Shown one piece after another: positions 44,135-52,608 of a DNA stretch of 64,000 nucleotides (position 1 is its first letter; each line of letters begins with the position of its first letter). Position numbers and translations under genes: made by a program. The notes beneath the pieces are model-generated. The model worked only from the letters and a program-made list of their open reading frames with translations. It made no database searches and was not told the DNA's origin. Origin of the DNA: Vibrio furnissii CIP 102972 (GTDB taxonomy: Bacteria; Pseudomonadota; Gammaproteobacteria; Enterobacterales; Vibrionaceae); assembly GCF_000176175.1 (NCBI RefSeq), contig NZ_ACZP01000014.1, positions 1,577,561 through 1,641,560 of the forward strand, read 5' to 3'.

Positions 44135-46062
44135 ACATTTCGCGTCAACAGTGGTTATTCGCCGCCAAGGTCTACATTTCGGCGATGCTTGCCTATTTCG
44201 TCGCGGTAGAGATGGGATTGACCAATCCCTATTGGGCGATGGTCACCTGCTGCGTGCTCAGCAACCCTTTATCTGGCGCCGTTCGTGCCAGAGCAACCTA
44301 CCGATTTGCAGGCACACTTTTCGCGGGATTCATCTCGCTGCTACTTTCAGCATGGTTCGTCAATGAGCCGCTCATTTTGGTGATGGTGACGGGCTTGGTT
44401 TCATCTGTGATTCTGGCGTTGTCTTATGCCGATCGAACTCCGAGGGCTTACAGCCTGCAACTCACTGGCGTGACGATTATGCTGGTTCTGGTGGCCTATC
44501 TGAGCCAGCCAGAAAACATGTTTACCATGGTGGTGACACGCGTGGTCGAAATTTGTATTGGTATTTTGTCGGTCACCTTTGTGGATGCATTGGTTTTCCC
44601 GGGGACTACACAGCCAATGCTTCAATCGCGCGTCGATCACTGGATGCGCGATCTCAAAGCATGGCGTGATGATTGCCTGACCGGCATCGCCAATCACACC
44701 ACTGAATCGGATCGACTGGCCATACTTGCCGATGTGTCATCGCTGTCTCAGTTGGTTTCGACCATGAAGTTAGACCATGCTGTCGACCGACAAACTCGCC
44801 AAGCCATGATCGCGCTGCAAAGACAGATTATGGCAATGATCCCGACCTTGTCTGCGCTGGGACATGCCATGCATAGCTTGTCGCCAGAAACACGCAAGCG
44901 CCTGTCGCCCAGTGTCGAAAGTTGGACAGCAAACAACGAGGTCATACAACCCATTGTGATACCCAAAGCGGTTGTGCAAGACGCATCACCTTGGGAAAAA
45001 CTGGTTCTTGAACGTGTGCAGCGACTGCTCAATCAGCACCTCACCGACTGGGAATCGGTCACGGCGCTTCAAGGTCTTGTGGCAGGGAAACCGACGCACG
45101 CCTATACGCGCTATGCCGCGCTCAAAGCCAAGGCATTTCCACTGCCACCCGATACTGGATTAATGTTGCGCATGTTTATGGGGATATTACTGACCTACTC
45201 GCTGCTCAGCGCGATCTGGTACTTCACCGGATGGAACCAAGGCCCCAATATGGTCTTGATGGGAGTTGTTGCCATTAGCTTTTTTGGTGGCAGTGATGAA
45301 CCCGGCATCGCGATCACGCACTTTGGGCGCTTTGCTTTTATCTCGGCGTTAACGGCATTTACCTTGGGCTATGTGTTATTACCGCTCGCCAATAGCCAAA
45401 CCAGCTTTCTGCTCATCATGGCGACTTTTATGTTGCCAATGGGCTTATGGGCCTCGAAGAATCCGTTGGCGATGTTGGTACTGGCCTTGAGCCTGAGTAA
45501 CGTCAACTTTCAGAATCATTACACCCCATTCAACATTGGGTTCTTTTTGGATGGTTCTGTCGCCACGTTGGTGGGCGTGTTTGTGGCGTTTGTGGCCATT
45601 GCCGTCTCAAGACGTTGGGGCGCGCAACATGCCCTACAGCACCTGCTCAAGCGCGAATATCGGGATCAACAAACATTGGTTCACACCTTCGATGATGTCG
45701 CGATTGAAACCTACGCCACACGCTCTTTAGATCGCATGGCCTTACAGGTCTCAAGACTGGGTGCGTCGCTGGGCAAAGAGAGCCTGATTCTGCTGAATCA
45801 ACTGAAAGCCAACATCACGATGGCCAAGTTGAGGCAGTTGAGCAGCGCTCACCCGATGGCGTCGACACTGCAACCGCTATTGCAAGCGCTGAGTCAGCGA
45901 GACAAACGCCCTGTGCAATCGAGCGACGAATTACGCCATCAACTCGATCGCGCCCTTGGGCGAGCAAACCACGAACACCAAACGGACATTGTCCACCTAT
46001 TAACTGGATTGAGAATCGCGCTCTATCCAACGGCACCCCATTGGACACCTTTGTATGCTTAA
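44131..46062 (+). CDS. FUSC/AaeB-type aromatic acid efflux protein
   Basis: The 643-residue protein has two membrane bundles, residues about 10-160 and 345-490, each followed by a soluble helical region, the layout of the fusaric acid resistance/AaeB family. The motif LTNPYWAMVTCCVLSNPLSGAV near the N-terminus is typical. With the HlyD adaptor downstream it exports hydroxylated aromatic carboxylic acids or similar compounds. It overlaps the genes on both sides (4 and 8 bases). Confidence 0.92.
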   Translation: MNISRQQWLFAAKVYISAMLAYFVAVEMGLTNPYWAMVTCCVLSNPLSGAVRARATYRFAGTLFAGFISLLLSAWFVNEPLILVMVTGLVSSVILALSYADRTPRAYSLQLTGVTIMLVLVAYLSQPENMFTMVVTRVVEICIGILSVTFVDALVFPGTTQPMLQSRVDHWMRDLKAWRDDCLTGIANHTTESDRLAILADVSSLSQLVSTMKLDHAVDRQTRQAMIALQRQIMAMIPTLSALGHAMHSLSPETRKRLSPSVESWTANNEVIQPIVIPKAVVQDASPWEKLVLERVQRLLNQHLTDWESVTALQGLVAGKPTHAYTRYAALKAKAFPLPPDTGLMLRMFMGILLTYSLLSAIWYFTGWNQGPNMVLMGVVAISFFGGSDEPGIAITHFGRFAFISALTAFTLGYVLLPLANSQTSFLLIMATFMLPMGLWASKNPLAMLVLALSLSNVNFQNHYTPFNIGFFLDGSVATLVGVFVAFVAIAVSRRWGAQHALQHLLKREYRDQQTLVHTFDDVAIETYATRSLDRMALQVSRLGASLGKESLILLNQLKANITMAKLRQLSSAHPMASTLQPLLQALSQRDKRPVQSSDELRHQLDRALGRANHEHQTDIVHLLTGLRIALYPTAPHWTPLYA

Positions 46063-46285
46063 CGAACTTGATATTTTGGGGATATACATTTCACCACTGC
46101 TGATGTGCATGGTGCTGGCTTTCTTTCTCCGCATCCTCCTCTCAAGCCTGTTCGTCAAGGCCGGAGTGTATCGGCTGATCGCACAAAGACCCATTTTTGA
46201 TTCCGCTTTATTTATTTCGCTCACCGGTTTGCTCTTTCACCTGTTTGCGATCATTACCACACCAATAGGTCACTCATTCTCATGA
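46055..46285 (+). CDS. DUF1656 (AaeX-like) small membrane protein
   Basis: The 76-residue protein has two membrane helices and begins ELDILGIYISPLL, the DUF1656 pattern. Such proteins always sit between FUSC and HlyD genes. It overlaps the FUSC gene by eight bases and the adaptor gene by four, so translation is coupled. It probably helps the pump to assemble. Confidence 0.9.
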   Translation: MLNELDILGIYISPLLMCMVLAFFLRILLSSLFVKAGVYRLIAQRPIFDSALFISLTGLLFHLFAIITTPIGHSFS

Positions 46286-47157
46286 TGAAACACAAGATGA
46301 TGTCGAGTTTTAAGATCCTGATCACAACAGGTGCCGTGTTACTGGCGGGGTTCGTCGTATGGAACCTCTACAGTTATTACCACTATGCGCCGCAAACTCG
46401 CGACGGAAAAATCCGTGCTGACATCGTGCCGCTTGCCACCGATATTTCTGGCAATGTTGACGCGGTTTACGTGCACGACAACCAGATTGTCCGCAAAGGC
46501 ACGCTCCTATTTAGCTTGGATAAACAGCGTCTGAGTAGCGAAGTCACACAAGCCAAAGCGATGGTGAAGCAAGCGCAGGCGACCCTTCATGCCGCCGATC
46601 GCGAATACAAACGCTATCAACGCTTGAGCAACGCCGTTTCCGCACAACAACGAGACGACAAACGCGACGCACGCATTTTGGCACAAGCCAGTTTGGATAA
46701 ATCGTTAGCGGATCTGGAGCTGGCGGAAATCAACCTCAATCGAGCCGACATTTACTCACCCGTTGATGGCGTGATCACCAACTTTTCGCTCAGACCGGGC
46801 ACCTTCGCCTCGGCAGGCGTCCCTGTGATGGCGTTGGTTGATCAAGACAGTTTCTATGTGTCTGGTTATTTTGAAGAGACCAAGTTGAGCCGGATTCGAA
46901 ATGGCGCTGTCGCCACCATCCATGTGATGGGCGAACATCAACCGATTTACGGACATGTCGAAGGGTTATCGGCCGGTATCAATGACAGCGAGAGAACCAC
47001 CGCCTCCGGGACGTTACTGGCCAACGTGAACCCAACATTCAGTTGGATTCGACTCGCACAGCGCATTCCCGTTCGTATCAAAATCGACACGATTCCAAAA
47101 GGATTCACGCTGATTGCAGGGCGCACGGTTTCGGTGTCTTTAGAAGAATTTCACTAA
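46282..47157 (+). CDS. HlyD-family adaptor (AaeA-like)
   Basis: The 291-residue protein has an N-terminal anchor helix (LITTGAVLLAGFVVWNLYSY), the biotinyl-lipoyl halves (VPLATDISGNVDAVYVHDNQ and IYSPVDGVITNFSLRPGTF) around a short coiled coil, and a beta-barrel domain. It links the FUSC pump to an outer-membrane channel. It is the last gene of the operon and a clear terminator follows at 47270. Confidence 0.92.
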   Translation: MMKHKMMSSFKILITTGAVLLAGFVVWNLYSYYHYAPQTRDGKIRADIVPLATDISGNVDAVYVHDNQIVRKGTLLFSLDKQRLSSEVTQAKAMVKQAQATLHAADREYKRYQRLSNAVSAQQRDDKRDARILAQASLDKSLADLELAEINLNRADIYSPVDGVITNFSLRPGTFASAGVPVMALVDQDSFYVSGYFEETKLSRIRNGAVATIHVMGEHQPIYGHVEGLSAGINDSERTTASGTLLANVNPTFSWIRLAQRIPVRIKIDTIPKGFTLIAGRTVSVSLEEFH

Positions 47158-47269
47158 ACGATTTTACGATTGTCCATTTTCGTCGGCGTTTCATCAGCGT
47201 CGGGGCCTCGCCCCTATTAATCCACTGCCAATTGTTAATAGACGAGTTATTCCGCATGTTCGGAAGCAC

Positions 47270-47314
47270 GTCATCTCGGGGATATTCAAGTCCTTCCCCG
47301 CGATGACTTTTTTT
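47270..47314 (+). terminator. Terminator of the aromatic acid efflux operon
   Basis: GTCATCTCGGGGA (47270-47282) pairs with TCCCCGCGATGAC (ending 47307) with one mismatch, followed by seven T residues. Confidence 0.88.
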
Positions 47315-47331
47315 CACACCGATCTCTCTTT

Positions 47332-47399
47332 CACAAAGCTTTCATTTTCATAAAGCTTTCGTTTAAATAGCGTTTTCGTTTAAACAGCGCCTGCGACCT
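47332..47399. repeat. 17-bp degenerate tandem array (4 units)
   Basis: Units start at 47332, 47349, 47366 and 47383. Units one and two share AAAGCTTTC, units two and three share TTTCGTTTA, and the fourth keeps only AACAGCG. It fills the gap between the efflux terminator and the end of the LysR gene. Confidence 0.75.
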
Positions 47400-47428
47400 T
47401 GATGTGGACTCATCAAGCGCTTCCTTCA

Positions 47429-48331
47429 TCAGCACGAAACCCCATCCTCTCTTGGCACCGATAACGCCATGGTCTGTTTGAGCCATGCAATAAACTGGCG
47501 CTCTAATTCGGTTTCCTCACGCTGCTGACGCAATAACACATAATCGTGACCGGACAGCTGAAAGCCAAACGGCGCGACTAAGCGGCCGCGTTCAATCTCA
47601 TCCATCACCAACGGATACGATCCGATGGCGGCGCCTAACCCATCCTGCGCAGCTTGCAAGCAAAAATAGAAATGTTCGAACGTTTGCGCTGCGGCGTCGG
47701 GAAATTCAAACGCGAGCTGATGATCGCGCCGCTTTTGTTGACCCTCTTGCCACGCTTGCCAAGCGAAGGGGCGAGTTTGACTGTGGAGTAATGTCATCGG
47801 CAGTTGCTGGGTTCGAACACGCTGCCAATAGTCCGGCGACATCACCGGCCCCACCCACTCAGCCACCAGCGTTTGTTTCTGATAGGGCTGCGTTAACTCG
47901 AAATCATCGCGGCGAATCGCTAAATGGTAGCCTTGCGCGCCGAGATTAACCGCGCCACCGGCCGTCGACAGCCGCACATCGCCATGGGCTTGATGATGAA
48001 ATTGGCTCATCCGCGGCATGAGCCATCGCATGGTCAACGTAGGTTCGCAAGAAACTTCCAGATGCGGCGACCGTGCGGTGCGTAGCTGCTCCACCCCTTG
48101 TTCAAGTGATGCAAAGGCCTGACGGGTATAGGTTCGCAAGGCGATGCCCTCTTCCGTCAGCACCACATGACGTCCCTGCTTTGCAAACAACGAAACGCCC
48201 AAATAGGTTTCCAACGTTTTGATCTGTTTGCTGACTGCGCCGTGGGTGATATTCAGCACGTCGGCCGCCTGCGTGAAACTTGCGCTGTGCGCCGCCACAT
48301 GAAAAACGTGAAACGCTTTGAGATGCCTCAT
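47429..48331 (-). CDS. LysR-family regulator (GcvA-like)
   Basis: The 300-residue protein has the GcvA-type N-terminus (HLKAFHVFHVAAHSASFTQA and THGAVSKQIKTLETYLG) and an effector domain from about residue 90. It is divergent from a RhtB-type exporter with a 118-base shared region, so it likely controls that gene. The ATG at 48331 is chosen; a GTG at 48352 is an alternative, and neither has a good ribosome-binding site. Confidence 0.88.
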   Translation of the reverse strand: MRHLKAFHVFHVAAHSASFTQAADVLNITHGAVSKQIKTLETYLGVSLFAKQGRHVVLTEEGIALRTYTRQAFASLEQGVEQLRTARSPHLEVSCEPTLTMRWLMPRMSQFHHQAHGDVRLSTAGGAVNLGAQGYHLAIRRDDFELTQPYQKQTLVAEWVGPVMSPDYWQRVRTQQLPMTLLHSQTRPFAWQAWQEGQQKRRDHQLAFEFPDAAAQTFEHFYFCLQAAQDGLGAAIGSYPLVMDEIERGRLVAPFGFQLSGHDYVLLRQQREETELERQFIAWLKQTMALSVPREDGVSC

Positions 48332-48449
48332 ATGTGAATTTTTCTCACTCAATTAGGTCATTTTTATCGATTATAAGCGGCGACTGGGCAACGTACAATT
48401 CATCCCACACTTTCGTTCAATCACACGTTAACTGAAAAGGAAAATTGGA

Positions 48450-49061
48450 ATGGATATCGTCACACTCGCTATTGTTGGCTTACTGATTGTGATCAGCCCA
48501 GGGGCGGACTTTGTTTTGGTGTTAAAAAACAGCCTGTCACATGGCCGTCGCGCGGGTCTGTTGAGCGCGCTGGGCATTAGCCTCGCCATCACCGTTCATA
48601 TTGGGTATTCTTTGCTTGGCATCAGTTACCTAATCTCACACAATGAACTGCTATTTAACCTCATCAAATACGCTGGCGCCGCCTATTTGGTCTATCTGGG
48701 AATCAAAGGCATCTTTGCTGCAAGTGCCCAGACGGTCATCACCGCCGAGCAGGACAACTCGCTACCCAGCTATCGTTACTTCGCACAGGGATTTTTGTGC
48801 AATGTGCTCAACCCGAAAACCATGCTGTTCTTTCTGAGCATTTTTAGTCAGGTGATTTCTGAAGACGGCGCATCATCCACCCAAGCGCTCATTTATGGCG
48901 GATACATGGTTGTGCTGCACGGGGTATGGTTTGCGTTGGTGGCAACTTTAATGACCTCAACGGCGCTGCAACATAAGCTCGAGCGCGTGAAACCGCTGAT
49001 CAATAAAGCATGTGGGGTGGGATTGGTGTCGTTTGGTGCGGCGTTAGCGCTGAAAGCCTAA
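48450..49061 (+). CDS. LysE/RhtB-family amino acid exporter
   Basis: The 203-residue membrane protein has six helices and the family motif VISPGADFVLVLKNSLSHGRRAG near the N-terminus, with FLCNVLNPKTMLFFLS in the middle. RhtB-type proteins export amino acids such as homoserine, threonine or leucine. AAAAGGAAAA precedes the ATG. The divergent LysR gene is the probable regulator. It converges with the GGDEF gene with only four bases between. Confidence 0.9.
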   Translation: MDIVTLAIVGLLIVISPGADFVLVLKNSLSHGRRAGLLSALGISLAITVHIGYSLLGISYLISHNELLFNLIKYAGAAYLVYLGIKGIFAASAQTVITAEQDNSLPSYRYFAQGFLCNVLNPKTMLFFLSIFSQVISEDGASSTQALIYGGYMVVLHGVWFALVATLMTSTALQHKLERVKPLINKACGVGLVSFGAALALKA

Positions 49062-49065
49062 CAAG

Positions 49066-50031
49066 CTACAAACCGCTTTCAGAGATGACGTAACGATTTC
49101 GGCCGTTACTTTTCGCCTGATAAAGCGCATTGTCGGCTTGCTCATACACTTGCGCCAGCGTTTCATGGCCATCTGGCGTGATTGTCACCACGCCCTGTGA
49201 AATCGTAATGTGATCGGCAACGGCACTGAACGCGTGCGGATAATGGATGTGTTCGATGGAATCTTGGATGCGTTCTGCGGCGGCGCGTGCGCCTTCCACG
49301 TCGGTATTGGTCAGCAGAATGAGGAATTCTTCACCGCCGTAACGCCCCACAAACTCACCGCTGCGACAGAACAATTTATTCGCAGCTTGCGCGATGGTGT
49401 GCAGGCAACGATCGCCTTCAATGTGGCCGTAGTTGTCGTTAAAGGGCTTGAAATGGTCGACGTCAAACAGAATGACACTCAACGCCATCTCATGGCGACC
49501 GTGCCACGAAATCATTTCACGCAGCTTCTCATCCATAAAACGGCGGTTGAACACTTGTGTGAGGCCGTCTTCGTTAGCCTGATGCTGCAAAATACGGTTG
49601 AGTTCTTCTAGTTTGGCACTGGTACGTTTGAGCTCGCGACGCATATTGGCAATACGCTGCATCGCCAACAGCTTGGAGTTGAGCACCATTTTATCAACCG
49701 GCTTGATCAAATAATCATCGCCGCCCGATTCAATCGCACGTGCGATCATCGACGGTTCATCGTGACTGCTCAGGAAAATGATTGGAATCCACTCTTCGTC
49801 GTAGCGGCGGCGAATTTCTTGAGACACTTCAAAGCCATCCATATCCGGCATCGATACATCCAACAAAATCAATTCCGGCTCAAAACGTGGATACAGCTCC
49901 AACGCCTCACGCCCGCTGGATGCAACCTCAACAGAGTGGCCTAATTGCTTGAGGCGAATGGCGAGTTGCATCCGCTCCAGTTGAATGTCATCAACCAGTA
50001 AGATCCTCATGGATGAGCCAGAACCTAACAT
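49066..50031 (-). CDS. Response regulator with GGDEF (GGEEF) diguanylate cyclase domain
   Basis: The 321-residue protein has a receiver domain with phospho-Asp58 in LILLDVSMPDMDG, a helical linker with coiled-coil character (about 125-150) and a GGDEF domain whose active site is GGEEF at 232-236. It makes cyclic-di-GMP when phosphorylated. The inhibitory site that is usually RxxD is RSGE (223-226), so product inhibition may be weak. ATG 50031 has AGAGG upstream; ATG 50010 is an alternative. No partner kinase is adjacent. Confidence 0.9.
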   Translation of the reverse strand: MLGSGSSMRILLVDDIQLERMQLAIRLKQLGHSVEVASSGREALELYPRFEPELILLDVSMPDMDGFEVSQEIRRRYDEEWIPIIFLSSHDEPSMIARAIESGGDDYLIKPVDKMVLNSKLLAMQRIANMRRELKRTSAKLEELNRILQHQANEDGLTQVFNRRFMDEKLREMISWHGRHEMALSVILFDVDHFKPFNDNYGHIEGDRCLHTIAQAANKLFCRSGEFVGRYGGEEFLILLTNTDVEGARAAAERIQDSIEHIHYPHAFSAVADHITISQGVVTITPDGHETLAQVYEQADNALYQAKSNGRNRYVISESGL

Positions 50032-50170
50032 CACCACCTCTTTGCAAGATAATCATATGCTTACCTATAGCATAACTTTCTCACGCTTTCACTGCTTTAT
50101 TTCGCATGTTGTATTGACTTTTCGGTGGAAGTTTTTAGCATTGCCTTTTTCATTGATGGAAACTTTTTTC

Positions 50171-50608
50171 ATGTCAGACACTACACAAACTGAAGCTCCG
50201 AAAGTGGACTTAGAAGCCATTTCTCCAGAACTCCGCCAGGTACTTGAATTCGACCAAGTGCCAGAAGAGATGTTCCTGATGGTCACCTCTATTCACGAAG
50301 TCTCTGAAGAAGCGGTCCGTGAAGCTTGGGATAGCCTGCCTGCCAGCGCTCAAAACGTCCTGGACAACTTCGAACAGTTCCACGCGCTGATTTCTGTCAG
50401 CCAAGCATTTGCTGGCCTAAACGTCATGGAAGAGTTCCCAACGCTGAACCTTCCAAAAGAGATGACTGAGCAAGATAAAGAAGAATACCGTGCTCAGCTT
50501 CTGGATCAGGTGCTGCACAGCTGTGTGAAAGACATGGTGAAGCAAATTAAGAAAGCGCGCCGCGACGCGATTCTTAAGCGTGATTTCAAAGACGTGTTCC
50601 AAAAGTAA
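50171..50608 (+). CDS. Conserved hypothetical protein (possibly DUF3069)
   Basis: The 145-residue soluble protein is acidic in its first half (SDTTQTEAPKVDLEAISPEL) and ends with a basic helical stretch (KQIKKARRDAILKRDF). No enzyme motif or membrane segment was found. It resembles, from memory, DUF3069 proteins of Vibrio, but this is uncertain. The ATG at 50171 is chosen over 50156, as the longer frame adds residues without clear similarity. It is divergent from the GGDEF gene and ends at a strong terminator. Confidence 0.75.
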   Translation: MSDTTQTEAPKVDLEAISPELRQVLEFDQVPEEMFLMVTSIHEVSEEAVREAWDSLPASAQNVLDNFEQFHALISVSQAFAGLNVMEEFPTLNLPKEMTEQDKEEYRAQLLDQVLHSCVKDMVKQIKKARRDAILKRDFKDVFQK

Positions 50609-50629
50609 GTCACACGTCCAATAACGAGA

Positions 50630-50661
50630 AGCCCGTGGCCTGAGGTCACGGGCTTTTTTTG
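50630..50661 (+). terminator. Terminator after the conserved hypothetical gene
   Basis: AGCCCGTG (50630-50637) pairs with CACGGGCT (50647-50654), followed by seven T residues. Confidence 0.9.
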
Positions 50662-50856
50662 TCACCAGCTCTCTTTCCCAATCGCATATGCCGTCGCCCC
50701 CACAAGTGTTTGCCTAGAAATTGAACACGTTGCGCTTCATCTTCACTAGCGGCCCCCGCTTATTTTCACCGTTTTCGCTTTCACTTCATCAAGTCGTCAC
50801 CTTTCGAGTGCAAAATTTCGCTCCATTTTGGACTTTTTGCACAACAAAAGTACAAC

Positions 50857-50894
50857 TTGACGCTCGAACGCTCATTTATTATGATCAAGATCAA
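50857..50894 (+). promoter_or_regulatory. glpD promoter with overlapping FNR-like site
   Basis: TTGACG (50857-50862), a 17-base spacer and TATGAT (50880-50885) form a strong sigma-70 promoter. ATGATCAAGATCAA (50881-50894) matches the FNR consensus at nine of ten positions and overlaps the -10 element, fitting anaerobic repression. The spacer has CGCTCGAACGCTC, a possible GlpR target. The rest of the 374-base gap shows nothing else certain. Confidence 0.65.
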
Positions 50895-50982
50895 AATTGC
50901 TTGAGGGAAAACTCCGCTTTTCTGTGGTTTGATGTTTTCATACGAGCATTAAGATACAAAAACGAAAATCAAGGCCAATAAA

Positions 50983-52533
50983 ATGAAACAGAACTTAAGC
51001 TCAACACGTTTTTCTGAAAATGAAGTGCTCGACATCATCATTGTTGGTGGTGGTATCAATGGCGCAGGGATCGCAGCAGACGCTGCCGGTCGTGGACTGA
51101 AAGTGGGTATGTATGAAGCGCAGGATTTTGCGGGCGCGACGTCATCGGCCAGTTCAAAGCTGATCCACGGTGGCTTGCGTTACCTTGAGCATTATGAGTT
51201 TCGTTTGGTCAGTGAAGCCCTTGCTGAACGTGAAGTTCTGTTGAAAAAAGCCCCGCACATCGTTAAACCCATGCGTTTTCGCTTGCCACATCGTCCATTC
51301 TTGCGTCCTGCATGGATGATTCGTACGGGCCTGTTCCTCTACGACAACTTGGGCAAACGTACGTCTCTGCCCGCCAGTAAAAAAGTCGCTTTAAAAGCTG
51401 GCGACGTGACCAAGCCAGAAATGAAGATTGGCTTTGAATACTCCGATTGTTGGGTGGACGATGCGCGCTTGGTGATCCTCAACGCGATTCAGGCGCAAGA
51501 GCTGGGTTCAGAAGTGATGAACTACTGCCGCGTTGAACATGCCAGCCGTGACGGCGACATTTGGACGGTCACCCTGTTCGATGAACGCACCCAACAACGT
51601 TTCGTGCGCAAGAGCCACGCTTTGGTGAACGCAACCGGCCCTTGGGTGAAACACTTCCTGGATGAGAACGTTCACGTGCGCTCCCCTTACGGCATTCGTT
51701 TGATCAAAGGGTCACACATCATCGTGCCGAAAATTCACCACGAAGAACAAGCGTACATTCTGCAAAATGAAGATAAGCGCATCGTGTTCGTGATTCCGTA
51801 TCTGGGTAAATATTCGATGATCGGCACCACCGACGTGGAATACAAGGGCGATCCTCGCAAAGTGGCGATCACCCAAGAGGAGCGCCAGTACCTAGTCGAC
51901 ATCGTCAATAAACACTTTGTGCGCGAAATCAGCACCTCAGACATCGTTTCAGAGTTTAGCGGTGTGCGTCCTTTGTGTGATGATGAATCCAACTCACCAC
52001 AAGCGATCACCCGTGATTACACCTTGTCACTGGATCAACACGGTGAAGAAGCGCCGCTGCTGTCGATTTTCGGCGGTAAACTGACCACGTATCGCAAGCT
52101 GGCGGAATCGGCGATGAAACATTTGTCACCGTTCTTCCCGAACATGAAAGCAAGCTGGACCAACGAATCCACGCTGCCCGGTGGCGAAGATTATGTGTAT
52201 GGCAACATTCGTAACGAACTGAAACGCCAATATCCATTTGTCAACGATGCCACGCTGGACCGCTGGCTAACCTGTTACGGCAGCCGCACTCGTGCGCTGT
52301 TGGCGGGCGTGACAACCATTGACGATCTCGGCACGCAGTTCAGCGATACCCTGTTCCAACGCGAAGTGGATTACCTGATCGACCACGAATACGCGTTCAA
52401 AGTCGACGACATTTTCTGGCGTCGTAGCAAGCTGGGCATTGATCACGACAGCGCAACGATGGCGCAAGTGGCGCAATACCTCGCGCAGCGCCAAGCGTCA
52501 GCCGTTGAGCCAGCGCTCAAGGCAGTGATTTAA
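50983..52533 (+). CDS. glpD: Aerobic glycerol-3-phosphate dehydrogenase GlpD
   Basis: The 516-residue flavoprotein has the FAD motif DIIIVGGGINGAGIAADAAG at 17-36, the GATSSASSKLIHGGLRYLE signature, and the C-terminal four-helix region. It oxidises glycerol-3-phosphate to dihydroxyacetone phosphate and passes electrons to ubiquinone at the inner membrane. AAGG is seven bases before the ATG. It is monocistronic, with its own promoter and terminator. Confidence 0.96.
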   Translation: MKQNLSSTRFSENEVLDIIIVGGGINGAGIAADAAGRGLKVGMYEAQDFAGATSSASSKLIHGGLRYLEHYEFRLVSEALAEREVLLKKAPHIVKPMRFRLPHRPFLRPAWMIRTGLFLYDNLGKRTSLPASKKVALKAGDVTKPEMKIGFEYSDCWVDDARLVILNAIQAQELGSEVMNYCRVEHASRDGDIWTVTLFDERTQQRFVRKSHALVNATGPWVKHFLDENVHVRSPYGIRLIKGSHIIVPKIHHEEQAYILQNEDKRIVFVIPYLGKYSMIGTTDVEYKGDPRKVAITQEERQYLVDIVNKHFVREISTSDIVSEFSGVRPLCDDESNSPQAITRDYTLSLDQHGEEAPLLSIFGGKLTTYRKLAESAMKHLSPFFPNMKASWTNESTLPGGEDYVYGNIRNELKRQYPFVNDATLDRWLTCYGSRTRALLAGVTTIDDLGTQFSDTLFQREVDYLIDHEYAFKVDDIFWRRSKLGIDHDSATMAQVAQYLAQRQASAVEPALKAVI

Positions 52534-52558
52534 TCGCAGCATCGCTCCAGTTCTGAAT

Positions 52559-52592
52559 CGAAAAAAACCACCGAAATTCGGTGGTTTTTTTT
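52559..52592. terminator. Bidirectional terminator between glpD and the chemoreceptor gene
   Basis: ACCACCGAA (52567-52575) pairs with TTCGGTGGT (52577-52585), with an A-tract before and eight T residues after, so it serves both converging genes. Confidence 0.92.
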
Positions 52593-52608
52593 GTGGTACT
52601 TTTGACGA

